A DNA stretch of 64,000 bases from Apostichopus japonicus (taxonomy: Eukaryota > Echinodermata > Holothuroidea > Aspidochirotida > Stichopodidae), in assembly GCF_037975245.1 (NCBI RefSeq), contig NC_092577.1:19218898-19282897 (forward strand), read 5' to 3'. Shown piece by piece: positions 32,851-45,642 of this stretch. The position numbers and the translations under genes are program-made. A model generated the notes under the pieces. That model was given only the letters and a program-made list of their open reading frames with translations. It searched no databases and had not been told where the DNA came from. How positions within the stretch are numbered: position 1 is the first letter of the stretch; each line of letters opens with the position of its first letter.

Positions 32851-35800
32851 AGCAACGTCCAAATCAGAGGGTTGGCATCATCTTTCTTTATGAGTCCATG
32901 TGTACTGTTCTTAAAAAAGCTGTAATGTATTATGTATGATTGAGATATCATACTGAAAACTCTTTTAATACGATAACTTAACTAGGGTCAATTCATGATT
33001 TCATAGTTATCAAATATGATCCTCTTTTAAAGCACCTTATATGTTTGGAGGGAGTCGAAATGGAAAAAGAAAAATCGTCGTAAATCAAGAAAGTTATGAA
33101 GCATATCTCATAAAGGTGTCTTTCATTACCCTATCATTGATGGTATTTTCAAATATCATTTGATTCAACAATGTTGAAACCAGGCAGTATGAACTTAATT
33201 ATATAAATCTCCTAAATGTGGCTCATATATTCCTCAAAGTAAATTTGATATAGCTTTGAAGTTTTCAACTTCAAAAGACACTTGAGATTAACAACGTTCA
33301 TACCCTAAAAAGTTCTTTTGGTATAGAGCTCACGGGATATTGTGCAACCCGAATTAACTTCTTCAAAGAGGCCATAATAAGCATCATAAGCATAAGGTTC
33401 ATTCAATGTTATACTTTCACCATCAGTTTGTTTGTGGTTATAAAACATCAACTAAGACTGAAACTGCAGTATGTTTGTTTTCTTACTTTTAGAGCTTTTA
33501 CCTGGTACGGACTGCGTGGCCTTATACATCTGCTTCCCTCTTTTAATACAAGAAAGAAAGGGAAGTGCATTAGAGAAGAACACATCGGGGTTTTTTTTTC
33601 TTCATAACCAGCCAGTAAGGTTTATATTTCTTGAAACTAGAGATGGCTGCATGGATAAGATAAGAAAGTTAACTTGTATAAGCATTGATGCAGTAACTTC
33701 ATAACAGTAGTGTCATTCATGGCGCAGTGTGGCCTCTGTCAGTTTAAATTGGTTCATGAAGAAAATACTTGTTATTGAACCTGGAAGTCAAATGACTTGC
33801 TGATTCCTTGCCAATAAGTTTGACAATTCTTCAGTGATCAAACTTATCAAGACTTACCTGTGCTTGATCTGCAACGAAATTTATCCTGCAAGTTTAGGGA
33901 TCATTTACCCACCCATCAAGTTCGCCGTTGATAAACGTATGCTTTTCAAGGTACTGTGCTTACGAGGTTTTCAGACTTTCACCTCCGTTGAAAACATAAG
34001 GACCATCTTCTCTTCAAGGGCTGTCTTTTTACTTTTTACATTTACTTCTTGTGATACTTTGTTTACCTCACATTATAGCTTTGACTTTCTTCCAAAATGA
34101 TAGATTTTTGAGGTTTAACCTCTACAGGCCGTCCATGGCCTTCGCCTGCTCCAAAACGTCAACACATTATTATGCTTAATCTAAGAAGAATGTACGACCT
34201 TTGTTGGTGTTCAGGTTCTACAGATAATGGTTTGTGAGATGTTTACTTTTTCATTTCTGTTGACCCTATAGGAAATTTTAACAATAGGATTAATACTTAT
34301 CGTGTTTACAAGCTACAGTGTCACATTCACCCATACACACATGCCGACTTCAGGCTTGACTGCATAGATTATCTCGGCAAGTAAACCAAGAAGTGCGACT
34401 TGATTTTCAAAGTTGCATCTTCTCCTGAAAATGAAATATATTTGGGTATGTAAGGAAAAGTCTACATTACATATAGAAACCGTTCAGACATTAAACGTAG
34501 TCTGTATAGGCCCAAATTATAGCATGAGCTATAATTGCTGAAAGTTTTCACAAGGAACCTCCCTTGAGGTGTTTACTCTTGAAATAGTTGTCAGACATGC
34601 TAAATGAACACACAAGATATATTTCCTCCAGTGTGGAAATAGAAACAGTTTAAGAATTTTGTTACACTAGTCTGAACATCTTTAATATTGTCTGCTGATC
34701 TTAAAATTTTAGAAAAACATTGCATAATGTCAATATGCCGCTCACTATATGTCCAGTTTGCTAAAACAATGGACAAGTTTCAATGATATTCATGGACTGG
34801 TGATACAGATCGTGCTGGGAAATGCCTTTATAAGGGCATCGTAATGAAAAATTTTTTCCAATATCATGTTCTTTGTAACTCAGTTTTGCGCACTTCACAA
34901 AATTGAGTTCATCATTATAATCGCAATTGTGAGGAAACGGATGACAGGTTTCATTTAAAATTTATATAACCTTAAGGGAGAGAGGTATACAAAATCTCTG
35001 TGCACCCTGGACCAAGACAATGAGAAAATGGGAATATGCCGGAAAATTTGAATTGCTCTAAAAAACGTCTTTAAGTCTGGTTGCTAACTTAGTGTTGTTG
35101 AGGTATCGTATTTTACTATTCAGACAAGTAACATGTACCTGCTCTGCATTTTTTCTTTCATCTTTTCACCCAATATTCGTTGAAATTTAGTTTAAGCACA
35201 TGACAAAATGAACTTCATCATTATAATCGTAAGGAGTGAGAAAAAAGGCAAAGCTAATAGCAGTAAATAAGAATTGATAAAAGATTACAGCAGCTAATTC
35301 CATTAGACAGGATGTTAACATTTGTTACAATGGAGTTCTGCGATGAAAAGAACTATGTTGGTTGTTCACAAAGACTTCAAGCAACACAAGCTTATGGTGA
35401 CCCCCTCCCCCAAAGAAAATTAAGAAAGAGAAATATTGGAGAGTGTTGTTTAAATGTTAGCTCCTTATAAGCTTTTTTTAGTAACAGTACAATATTAGGA
35501 TTGAGAAAATAAAAATGCACTGCAGTAGAAACTTCCGAGTTTTATAGTTTAATACTATATTTTGAAAGCAATCAAGCACACGAAAAGAAAAGGAATGGAA
35601 TGGAATTAATTTGTTTTTAAAAATTTGCCACAACTTCTCTATAACAAGTTAATGTGGCAATGTCACACTTGTGAATTATCCACTAATTTCATGTCAGTTT
35701 TTTTGGGGAATATCTACCTTTCTGAAGTTTTGTTATGTTTGTGAATTATATTGTTAAATGTGCTACTTTTGTTCTTGCATTTTTACACAGGATTTGCAAT

Positions 35801-36060
35801 AAAGGAAGAAAATGTTCACAAATATTGTCGTTCAGTCATTTTTTTTATGTATAACCTATTTATATTTTGTTCATAATATTGATAATTCTAGCGCACTTGC
35901 ACTTACAGTAGAGACGAACTGAGCAGTAGAGACGAACTGTGCTAGAAAATAGCACTCTTAGTGCTATATTCAGCACTTTATTTTTAGAGTGTAGAATTGG
36001 ACCGAATTAAACGCGAGAGATACACCTGCAATCCTGCAGAAGATATCATCGTAACAAAAT
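32851..36060. other. No gene recognised
   Basis: Long AT-rich non-coding stretch. Near 34305-34380, CGTGTTTACAAGCTACAGTGTCAC and CGGCAAG are a minus-strand, truncated relative of the array terminus seen at 24.2 kb. At 35905-35945, AGTAGAGACGAACTG occurs twice. The open frames at 33471 and 33834 have no motif. Confidence 0.45.
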
Positions 36061-36064
36061 TTAA

Positions 36065-36230
36065 TGTTGAAAATGTCATTTCAAAGAGATGAAAAAGTGG
36101 AGGAATATGTGAACATGGGTTTCACAAATCGACAACTGGGCAGCAATTCTGAGTGTCAGTGAAAATACTGTGAGAAGGAGAAGACGTGACTAACAGTTGA
36201 GAAAGAAAGACTTAAATTCATGTAAGCCCG
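36065..36230 (+). pseudogene. Helix-turn-helix relic of a transposase
   Basis: One frame reads FQRDEKVEEYVNMGFTNRQL; the next frame continues AILSVSENTVRRRRRD. Together these look like a helix-turn-helix N-terminus (EY..MGFTNR.., ILSVSENTVRRR), as found at the start of IS3-like integrases or related transposases. A frameshift lies between them and a stop follows. Nothing of a catalytic domain follows, so this is a fragment. Confidence 0.35.
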
Positions 36231-36459
36231 ATGAGGTGGTACTGTTAATGTGCTAAAGTTCAAATAATATTCCAAAACTGTTACTTCTTTAAGTTATACA
36301 GGTGTTCTACAAATGGCCTGAATATAGGCCTACTAAAGTACTAGGTCTTGGATTATTTCAGAGCATAACTTAAGAGCCCCAAAATAAGTTAGCGTTTTAA
36401 TTTAGACTTTGGCAGAGTTATGTGTATGCACAGCTTTGTATGCGTAGGACTAGCCCCAG

Positions 36460-39230
36460 CTAACACAAACGTTTTTAAAACATCCAGAAAACGTTACGAC
36501 TAATGTTTTACAAATGTTATTGTGGAACGTTATAAAAACGTAAAATGTGGTGTAATTTGAATAGACCGAAAACGTTTTGTTAACATTAGAACAACGTTTC
36601 GTAATCATTTTGTTAAATGTTTACATAACATTATTGATAACAATTTTAAAACATAGCAAATACATTTGACTAATGTTTTAATAATGTTACTATAAACCGT
36701 AAAATGTGCTGTAATTTTAATACACCCAGAACGTTCCTATAACATTTTTGAAAACTTTATTTGAACATTATTACAACGTTTTAACGCGATTAAAAACATG
36801 TTTTCAACATTTGGACAACGTTGTGAAAACATGCGAAATGTTTATATAACGTCATGGTGAACGTTTTTAAAACATCCAACAAACATTCTTTTATTAATGT
36901 TATTATAAAACGTTATTAAAACGCAAAATGTCGTGTAATTTTAATAGACCGAAAACGTTTTTATAACATTTTCGAAAACGTTTTGTTAACATTGGTACAA
37001 CATTTTAACAATTGGAATAAAAACATTTTTTCAATATTTGCACGTTTTGTAAACAATGTGTGCAATTTTTATATAACGTCATGGTGAAGGTTTTTAAAAC
37101 ATCAAATGACGTTTACACTATTGTTTTACTAATGTTATTATAAAACGTTATAAAACGGAAAATGTGGTGTAATTTTAATAGACCGAAAACGTTCCTATAA
37201 CATTTTGGAAAGGTTTTTTTTAACATTAGTACAACATTTTAACAATTCGAATGAATACATTTTTTCAACATTTGCACAACCTTTCCTAAACATTGTGTGA
37301 AATGTTTATATAACGTCATGGTGAAAGTTTTGAAAGCATCCAACAAACGTTTCAACTATTGTTTTACCAATGTTATTACAAAACGTTATAAAAACGGAAA
37401 ATGTGGTGTAATTTTAATAGACCGAAAACGTTTCCATAACATTTTGGAAAAGGCTTTTTTAACATTAGTACAACATATTAACAACGCGAATAAAAGCGTT
37501 TTTTCAACATTCGGACAACGTTTTGTAAACATTGTGTGAATTGTTTGTATAACGTCATGGTGATCGTTTTTGAAACATCCAACAAACGTTTCGACTATTG
37601 TTATTACGAAACGTTATAAAAACGGAAAATGTGGTGTAATTTTAATAGAGCGAAAACGGTCCTATCACATTTTGGAAAACCTTTTTCTAACATTAATACA
37701 TTTCAACAACTCGAAAAAAACAAAATTTACAACATTTCGACGTTTTCTAAACATTCTGTGAAATGTTGACATAAGATTATTGATAACGATTTGAAAACAT
37801 AGCAAAAACTTTTTCATTAATATTTTCAAAATGTTATTTTAAAACGTTCTGAAAACGTAATATGTGGTGTAACTTTAATTGACCGTAAACGTTTCTATAA
37901 CATTTTGGAATACGTTATTTTAACATTAGTAACACGTTTTAAAAACGCAATTAAATACATTTTTCAACATTCGGACAACTTTGTGAAAACATTTTCCCAA
38001 TTTTTATATAACGTGATGGTGAGCGTTTTTAAAACATACAAAAAACGTTTTGACAAATGTTTCTACAATGTTATTATAAAACGTTAAATGTGGTACAATT
38101 TTAATGGACCAAAAACGTTTATATAACGCTTTTGAACAAGTTGTTAACAATGGTACAACGTTTTAACATTTGGACAATGTTGTGAAAACATTTTGAAAAC
38201 AAAATATTTGTGAGAACATTGTTAGAATATTCTCAGAATATTATTATAAAACGTTGTAAAAACGTAAAATGTGCTGTAATTTTAAACTCTTTTTTATAAC
38301 GTTTCAGAAATGTCTTTATAACATTTGCAAATGTTTCCCAATCATTGCGCTAATGTTGTCATAACGTTATCAAAAAGGTTTCTACCAAGTTATTGATAAC
38401 GTTACATTAACATTAGCACGTTTTAAACACATAAAAACGAAAGTCCTATAGATGGAACAGAAACATTTTCTTAAAAGTTCTGTCAACGTGTGTAAAATAT
38501 TTTCAAAACATTGTGTTGATGTATTGAAAATGTTATATTGACATTAGCACAACTTGACAACGTTTTAAAAACGTTTGTAAAACATGTAAACAATTTTTTC
38601 GTAACATTTGTCATAATGATATGGAAACGCCTCTACCAAGTTATTGAGAACACTAAACTAACATTAACACAACCTTTAAAAACGTAACATTTAAGTCCTA
38701 TAGATGGTACAGAAACGTCTTCTTTCTTTAGATGTTATGTCAACATTAGGACAACATTTTAAACACGTGTTCAAACATTTACAAAATGTTTTGAAAACAT
38801 TTTAAAAATGTTATTTTAACATTAGCACAACAAGAAAACGTTAAAACTTCTATAAAACATTTATCAAATATTTTCAAAACATTATGCTCATGTTGTGATG
38901 ACGTTATGAAAAACGTTTCTACAAGATTTTGCTTTAACATTATCACGTTTGCAAACCTAAACTTTCAGTCATATAAATGCAACAGATTTTTTTCTCTTAA
39001 AAGTTATGTCAACATTAGCACAACAATAAAAACGTCTTAACAATGTTGTTCGAACCTTGACACAACGAGAAAGTAAACTGGTGGGTCATATAAAAGGAAT
39101 GTTTTAACCATGTTCACAATTTTTCCAAAACACGTTCTTGAAGCAATGGGCGAATGTTGCATGATTTTATTTTTGTTGCGTTTTCAAACATTGTGATTAT
39201 GTTATAAAAAAAAGTAGCCTGCTGTTGATT
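36460..39230. repeat. Long AACGTT-rich tandem array, ~230-bp units
   Basis: The array opens with CCAGCTAACACAAACGTTTT. The anchor AAAATGTGGTGTAATTTTAA or a variant recurs near 36543, 36706, 36926, 37159, 37398, 37626, 37859, 38087 and 38266, about 230 bp apart in the regular part. The units are saturated with AACGTT, AAACGTTT and ACATT words, many self-complementary. After about 38400 the anchor is lost but the AACGTT/AACATT texture continues to about 39230. The open frames inside it are by-products of the repeat. Confidence 0.9.
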
Positions 39231-41256
39231 GTTTTCAAGAATATTTTGACATTACATTTAACAAAATTTTGCAAATGTTGAGAACTGTTTTATGTTTTTC
39301 AAAACGTTCACATTTTTGAGGCATTGTAGGATTGTGTCGTGTCCACCTCTGAAACACAGCTGACAGGCATCTGGTGATAATGATACTCCAGCTGGTTAAT
39401 CCAACAATAAAAAGAAACATAAGAAACCAAGTTTTGTTGAAACTTATTATTGCTTTATTATGAGTAATTTCATACTAGGCAAAAGTTGAAAACAGGGCAA
39501 TTAGGTGCACTAAAATCTGTAGTTGATACTAACTTCTCTCTATATAATGTACAGTAACTTACAGCCAGAATGTATGGAAGTTGTGCGTTTCGACATTCCT
39601 TCCATTTTGGTGTTTAGAAAATAAATTCCACCATGTATATAGCGAATGAGTAAGGAGCAATAAGGCTAGGTGACACATTTTACATAACGTTGCTATGCAG
39701 TCAGCCCATAAGAATTATTGTAATACTTCTTGTTCCCTATACAATATTGCAAGTTATACCTAAGAATAACAATGTGGCCATCGTAGTCTTGCATGTCAGC
39801 AGTCACTTCATTTCTGCAATGCATCAGGTTTACATGACTCAATTCGTAAATGGACTAGTCTCGGTAGTCTTCAAAGTTTAACCCAACCTAACATTTATCC
39901 TATAATTCATGAGTAAATTCAACAGTACCGTACCAGTGTTCTCTGCAGGTTTTGAAAACAGTTCACGCCGGGCACGTAAGCACCACTTAGAAATCGGCAG
40001 GGAGGTGTTTGAGTGTAGAGAGTAGTGTGACCCTCCTTTTCAAAAGTTTTTGAACTATTATAAAACTTTTATATAATTTAAGATGTGAACGTGACCTTAT
40101 TTTGTCACTTCAATTGAATAGTATGTTCATATTTTTTTTAGAGAAGCAACCATTTTCTTGGGGGGCAGCCAGTACCACAGGTGGAGCTCCCCCGCCTCCT
40201 CCCTAAAACCCCAGTGGAGAACACTTGAGTACACAATCTTAAGATTTTGTGTTACTAAAAATCACATGGCCATTGATTTCGTGAAATTCAATCCTCATCA
40301 GGGTCTTCTTGTAAGTACTTCCTCTTTCCAGTAAGGTCCGTCAATATACCGATATACTCTGTATTTTACCCATACCGACGAAATGGAATTCTGCTTCAAA
40401 CCCATGTATAGAAAATACCATGTATTCTGGCATACAAGGTATAAAATAGATTATTTACTCATACCGACTAAAACCTTATATTCCTGGTAAAAAAAAAGTC
40501 TTTTTGTTTAAACTGTATATATTTTCAAAACAAAATCAATGAGGATTAAAACTTATCACGTTATTGGGCATAAGTTAAGTGCGTAAATTACCCCACTACC
40601 AATATCGACCAATAATCGACCAATGATAAGTGAGGACAAAACATTTTCGATATGCATACAGCAGGCATTAAAAGCTTATGAAAGGGAAGTCAATAGCAAT
40701 AAAATAATGTTAAGTAACATGAAATTGATAATCCAATAATGTCTATTTATGATCAAGTAAACTCGGACCTTATATCAACGGACCTTACTTCCAGCTGATT
40801 TCAGAGAGAGAAGAAAGTATCACTACTTCTGAGTAGAAAATTGGTCAAGTTAAAAAAAATTGTAGAAGGATTATCTAAGGGCTAATGACTGTGACAGGCT
40901 CATGATGGGTCCAGGGTCTGCTGAAGGACTATTTTGTGACATATATATATTATTGTAGACTACTACATTCGTGCATATTACAGTTAATTGTTTTCTTAGA
41001 AATGGATTGTACTGATTTGGAAGTAGGACCCTAGTTAGAGTAATGGGATTGTTGTACTGTTATTGACTGACTAATGAATTATTCATAGCTTGGTCCACAT
41101 GGGCATCATGTGGTAAGCAGAACCTCTGTCTGCAACCTCACTTCCCTTATCGTGATAATGTAGGTACATCATTAAGCTAAAGTAGTGCTGCTTAAATTTC
41201 ATCCTTTAAATCTGTTTTACTATTGATTCTAACTTCTCTTATGTATACATGTTTAT
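39231..41256. other. No gene recognised
   Basis: Non-coding DNA. Nothing beyond short A/T runs was seen, except the left TTTAT of the target duplication of the next element (41252-41256). Confidence 0.45.
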
Positions 41257-43048
41257 CAGGCGTGTATCCAGGGGGGCGTTGGGGACGGGTAAGAAAAAGA
41301 GGAGAGGAAAAAAGAGAAGAAAAAGGGAAAAGAAGAGGGGAAAAAGAGAAGGAGGAAGGAAGGGAAAAGAAAAAGGAGGAGGGAGTAGAAGAAATACGCC
41401 AAGACACCGGGAAGAGAAAGACGAACAGTGACATCATTATAGCGCTGATCCCTATTATATACACAGGGTATGCCAGTGACGGATCGAGGATGTCGGAAGG
41501 GGCGTGCGCCTCACCCTACCCCTTTCACCGACAACTCCATTTTTTACATTTCCACTCTGACTAATGTATCTATATCTATATATGGTCTACCATAACGCGT
41601 GTGTGTGTATGGACGCCTTAAACAATTGTGTTATGAAACCAACTGTGGCTGGTCTCGAACTCGACCGAGCCGTCGGGGAACATTTCGGGAAGGGGACGAC
41701 CGCCCCCGAGCATATTTTTTTTTTACGATATCGCTAGTAATTTGAAAATAGAAAATGCTTAAATGCAACTTACAAGGCAGTGGAAGTGTCATTTCCAACG
41801 ATCTGGGAGGCATTCGGCCAAAATTTTCTTGTACGCTTCGCGCCAACTCGTAATGGCGCTACGCTTAGATAGTTTGCCTAAAGGCTTCGCCCCTCCCTTG
41901 GCAAAGTATTCGCTACGCGCCTGTTCGAATTTGTAAAGCAAACAGCAGATATCACATCATATCAGTGAGCATGAAAATCGAGGTTCCAGGATGAACAGCT
42001 TCAAAACTGTCGATGTGTGCAGTGATAGTAACCCATTTTGATTTGGGGGGCTGTATCGACTTACCCGAAAAATATAACCTACATTTTTCGCTCGCCCCGC
42101 GCGCGTTCAACATGTTAATGTCAATATCATATAAGTAAGCATCGGTTATTACATCGCATGCCATCGTGTACTGTACGGTTCGTGGAAATTGCGCAGTATA
42201 CCGCGGGATGCTGTAAACAACGAAATGTCTCATGTAGATGGAGAAAAAGCATGGAGGTCCAATTATGTCAAATTCTCTTTTACATTAGTAATGTCGAATT
42301 AGTCGGCCAAGCTTACAACTTTATTTTAATTATGAAGGAGATATTTTTTAAACTATTCATTTCCTTTAGCTACATCATTGCAATTTATTTTTCTTTCAGT
42401 AGGAGCCCCGCCTCCTACGTCTATGTGTGTAGTGTTCGGTTGAAAATATCTGCTATTTTTTCGTCTCCTTGAACCAAGTTTTATAATATCCGTTATAAGA
42501 GGTTTCAATATTTGTACACCAATAAATGAGTGTGTCTGAATTTCCTGACCAACATTCTTCATTATACTTCCTTCTATTCGTGTAATTCGGTCTGTTAGGG
42601 GTTTAAGGAGGTTTTTCTATATTGGTTGTCCATAGATGACATTTTTTCCAACATTATGGGTATGTTTTGAAGTGAGTCTATTCACAAGAAATGTGAATTT
42701 TCAAATTCTGAACAAATAATGGGCTGAAAACCTTGAAAAGTGGGGCTGTCGGGTATTGTGGACCGCGACGTAGAATCACCTACAAAAGCAATGATCGAAC
42801 ATGATGTGTGACTGGTGAAAATCTTCAAAAAGCTTATGGATCGAAAAGAAACTATTGGGAAATATTTGGTTCTCAGGTAAAAGAGTACATCTGGTTGGTA
42901 ATTTTCAAGCCAGAGAAGTGCCATTTCCGGTGATCTGGGGGGTATCAAAACCAGACATTTTCTTGTACGCTGCGCGCCAACCGATGGTGGCGCTCCGCTT
43001 AGATAGTAATTCGCGCCCCCGAGTTAGAATATCCTGGATACGCGCCTG
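41257..43048. mobile_element. 1.8-kb non-autonomous DNA transposon with 16-bp TIRs
   Basis: The left end CAGGCGTGTATCCAGG (41257-41272) and right end CCTGGATACGCGCCTG (43033-43048) are inverted repeats with one mismatch. TTTAT flanks both ends (41252-41256 and 43049-43053) as a 5-bp target duplication. Inside, a ~130-bp segment recurs: one copy at about 41770-41921 and one at about 42910-43048, both with TCTTGTACGC, GCGCCAAC and GCGCT.CGCTTAGATAGT, and both ending CGCGCCTG. The element may therefore be a composite of two related units. No transposase is encoded. A 110-bp purine-only tract lies near its left end. The superfamily is not assigned. Confidence 0.75.
41285..41396. repeat. Polypurine tract
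   Basis: About 110 bp almost entirely A and G on the plus strand (AAGAAAAAGAGGAGAGG and similar). The open frame through it is a by-product. Such tracts can form triplex DNA. Confidence 0.85.
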
Positions 43049-43053
43049 TTTAT

Positions 43054-44733
43054 AATTACGTATATTTTGGTGCTAGAGTCACTTCTTTGCAATAATACAG
43101 GGGTTGGAATATTCATGCACTTGTTAGCCCTAAGGTTATGCAAATGCACCCTAGCTCATGGCTTGGCGTGGTGTAGACACTAGACAGGCATGTGAGAATT
43201 TTAAGAAGCAAGGTCTCTATTAGTTTGAGAGAAGAGAATTCGCCGCTTGCAGTGTTTAACGATGATGAAGAGTTTATGCTGGTTCCGTTTGGTGTGTTAA
43301 AAATTAATACTGTCAGTTTCACACCTGTTCTTGTTTTGGGGTAGAATGAGGCTATTAGATTATTTGTTATAAAAATGTATACAATCACGATATTGTTTAA
43401 GTGCAAATAGGCCATTTAAATAGTGTGTGTATCAGTTTCACGATATTTAACGTTACTAAGTTCAGTGATAACATGATAAAAGTTTCTAATTGTATGAATT
43501 TCGATGTGGTTTATACAGCTTCATATAACAGCATGGTAACATTCCATATTTGTCCGATGAGAGTTTAAATTTCTATTTGAATTATCCATATTTCATGTCA
43601 CAAATTCAGTTTGTGTAATTGTTAATTTCCCCAATTCTTAGAGGGCCTAGGTTTCACTATTTGACCTTGGAAAGGAACAGAGAGATAAGCCTAGACTGGT
43701 TACATTGTGGTTATATGAGCATGGTAGGGAAGGATGTACTGAAAATTTCAGCATTTCAGGTGTTGTTATCATTTTACTGTTAATATGATGATCCTCCCTA
43801 AAGAATGTCAGATCGTATTGTCTGTCTTTACTTTTATTGTTAATGTATTTTGATATTGCAGAAGCTGTTTTCTACTTTTCTGTACTAATATATTGATGAA
43901 TTCATATACTGCCGTCTCTGATTCTGGTCTTAACGAACAGACTGACCCTTCCTTCTGCCAGAGTTTACCCCTGTGCACTGCCTGATGCGTGGCTGCCATG
44001 TGCGGTAAGTTACTACAAGTTTCATGTATCGGGACAAAGTGTTAATCCCCAGATTTCTTGCCATTTGATATTGCTAGTTATGTACAGAATTCATGAAAAG
44101 TGATTGAATGTATTACAATATCATGGATTGTTGAAATTGCTATACATCCTGCTTGAATCTGAACCAGTAATTAAAGGTAGTGTATCACAAATTTCTGAGA
44201 ACCTAAAACATCACTTTTCAAATGACTATAAATCTACAACAGAACCCACATTGTAGGGGAAACTGGCAATTTTTCCATCACAGTTGTACTCCATAAACAT
44301 CAAAGTTTGTTAACTTTGTTCATTAATTGAAGAATTGTTAATTGTTAAGGACAGACAAAGCTCATACAAGCCTGCTTCATGTGATTCACATGCTTATGAC
44401 TTACCTTCTCATAATTTAATCCCCCTGGCATATTCGGGGCATGCCGCAAGACTTCCCCCAATTTCAAACTTGAGGTCTTTCTCATTTGTTTTGTCGTTGA
44501 GACACTTTCGGAGCGATTCTGTGCAATAAGAAATACAATGTGCAATTTAACAGGTGGAAGAATGGATTAAGTTGATGAAAACACTGAGTTGATCAGTAGG
44601 TGTTTGCACATAGAGAAGGCTAAACTGGCTGAATTCACTTCCTAAAAAACGGAAGTAGGTAAATGGTCAACAGTCACTATATTCGGCTTGTGATTTGATG
44701 CCTGTCAGTAATTCTGCAAATAGGTACTGTAAT
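43054..44733. other. No gene recognised
   Basis: Non-coding DNA. A possible exon at 43862-44004 (acceptor TATTGCAG, donor GCG|GTAAGT) has stops in all three frames on the plus strand, so I do not call it coding. Confidence 0.4.
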
Positions 44734-45291
44734 CAGTGTTGTAGCCACGCCGGTCGGGCGTAACCGCCACTAGTGCTGGCCGACCGGCTCTCAGAGTAAA
44801 TCAGCATCCTACCGACCGCCACAAAAATCAGTCAATCTTTTATTAAATGAAATCAAAATACAGAATTTGTGATGCAAAATCATATTAATTAAGCCTTTCC
44901 TTGTACAATACAAATTACAATGATAATTAATGTAATTGTGACTTGTGAGGGCTTTACTAGGGGTGGGTTTTTTCGTTCAGTGATACCGGTGGGCGTAGGG
45001 TGTTACGTTCAGTGATGTCGGTGGGGCATTGAATAACATACCTAATTTTAGCTATTCACAAAGACTCAGGTGAAAAATAGGGGTAGAATAGAGCCACCTT
45101 AGGCCATTGAAATCAGCTAAAACCCTGTAGCTTCGGGGGCTTCGCCCTTCGAATCCCATCAAGGGCCCCTGGACCTCACGCAGAGGAGGGCTCGCTATAC
45201 TCGCAGGCTGGCTCGCTCGCCATCGTCAGACAAATTAGCCTACACTCTCCTCAAATTAGCCAGCACTCACTTTCTCCTGGCTACAACACTG
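44734..45291. mobile_element. hAT-like non-autonomous element (MITE), about 558 bp
   Basis: The left end CAGTGTTGTAGCCA (44734-44747) and right end TGGCTACAACACTG (45278-45291) are perfect 14-bp inverted repeats. The 8 bp outside are ACTGTAAT (44726-44733) and ACTGTACT (45292-45299), a target duplication matching at 7 of 8. CAGTG ends with 8-bp duplications are typical of hAT elements. The interior has a CCGGTCGG...CCGACCGG inverted motif near the left end and no coding sequence. Confidence 0.8.
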
Positions 45292-45642
45292 ACTGTACTG
45301 TGTACTTTAGGGTATATGCACTGTACTGTACAGACCATAACTTATAGTTAGCTTTAGCTACATTGTACACAATTCAATAGCCTACTGGCGTGGGTAGATT
45401 AGGGGAACTTAAGGTTCATGCCAAGTGCGAAACTTACAAAAAATATTTGTCCATCAACTGCAATTGTTTGCAATAGTGAATAATAAATTTATCAATGTTG
45501 CTTTTGAACAAATTTTCCTCTCCGAAAGATGGGAAGTTTAGCCTGCAGATTGGCTGGTTAATTGACCTTCCAACTAGTGCACACAATTATGTGCTTTCAA
45601 CAGTTGAGTGAAAATCAAACAAAATAAAGACAATATACATTT

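Noticed and set aside
36460-38200. Open frames such as 37297-37539 and 37570-37761 that look alike
   Set aside because: They are repeated translations of the AACGTT-rich array; similarity comes from the repeat, not from a gene family.
36460-39230. CRISPR-like array
   Set aside because: Units are long, diverged and directly joined, with no short constant repeat and unique spacers. The genome is eukaryotic.
43862-44004. Plus-strand exon between TATTGCAG and GCG|GTAAGT
   Set aside because: All three frames contain a stop, so it could only be untranslated; there is no further support.
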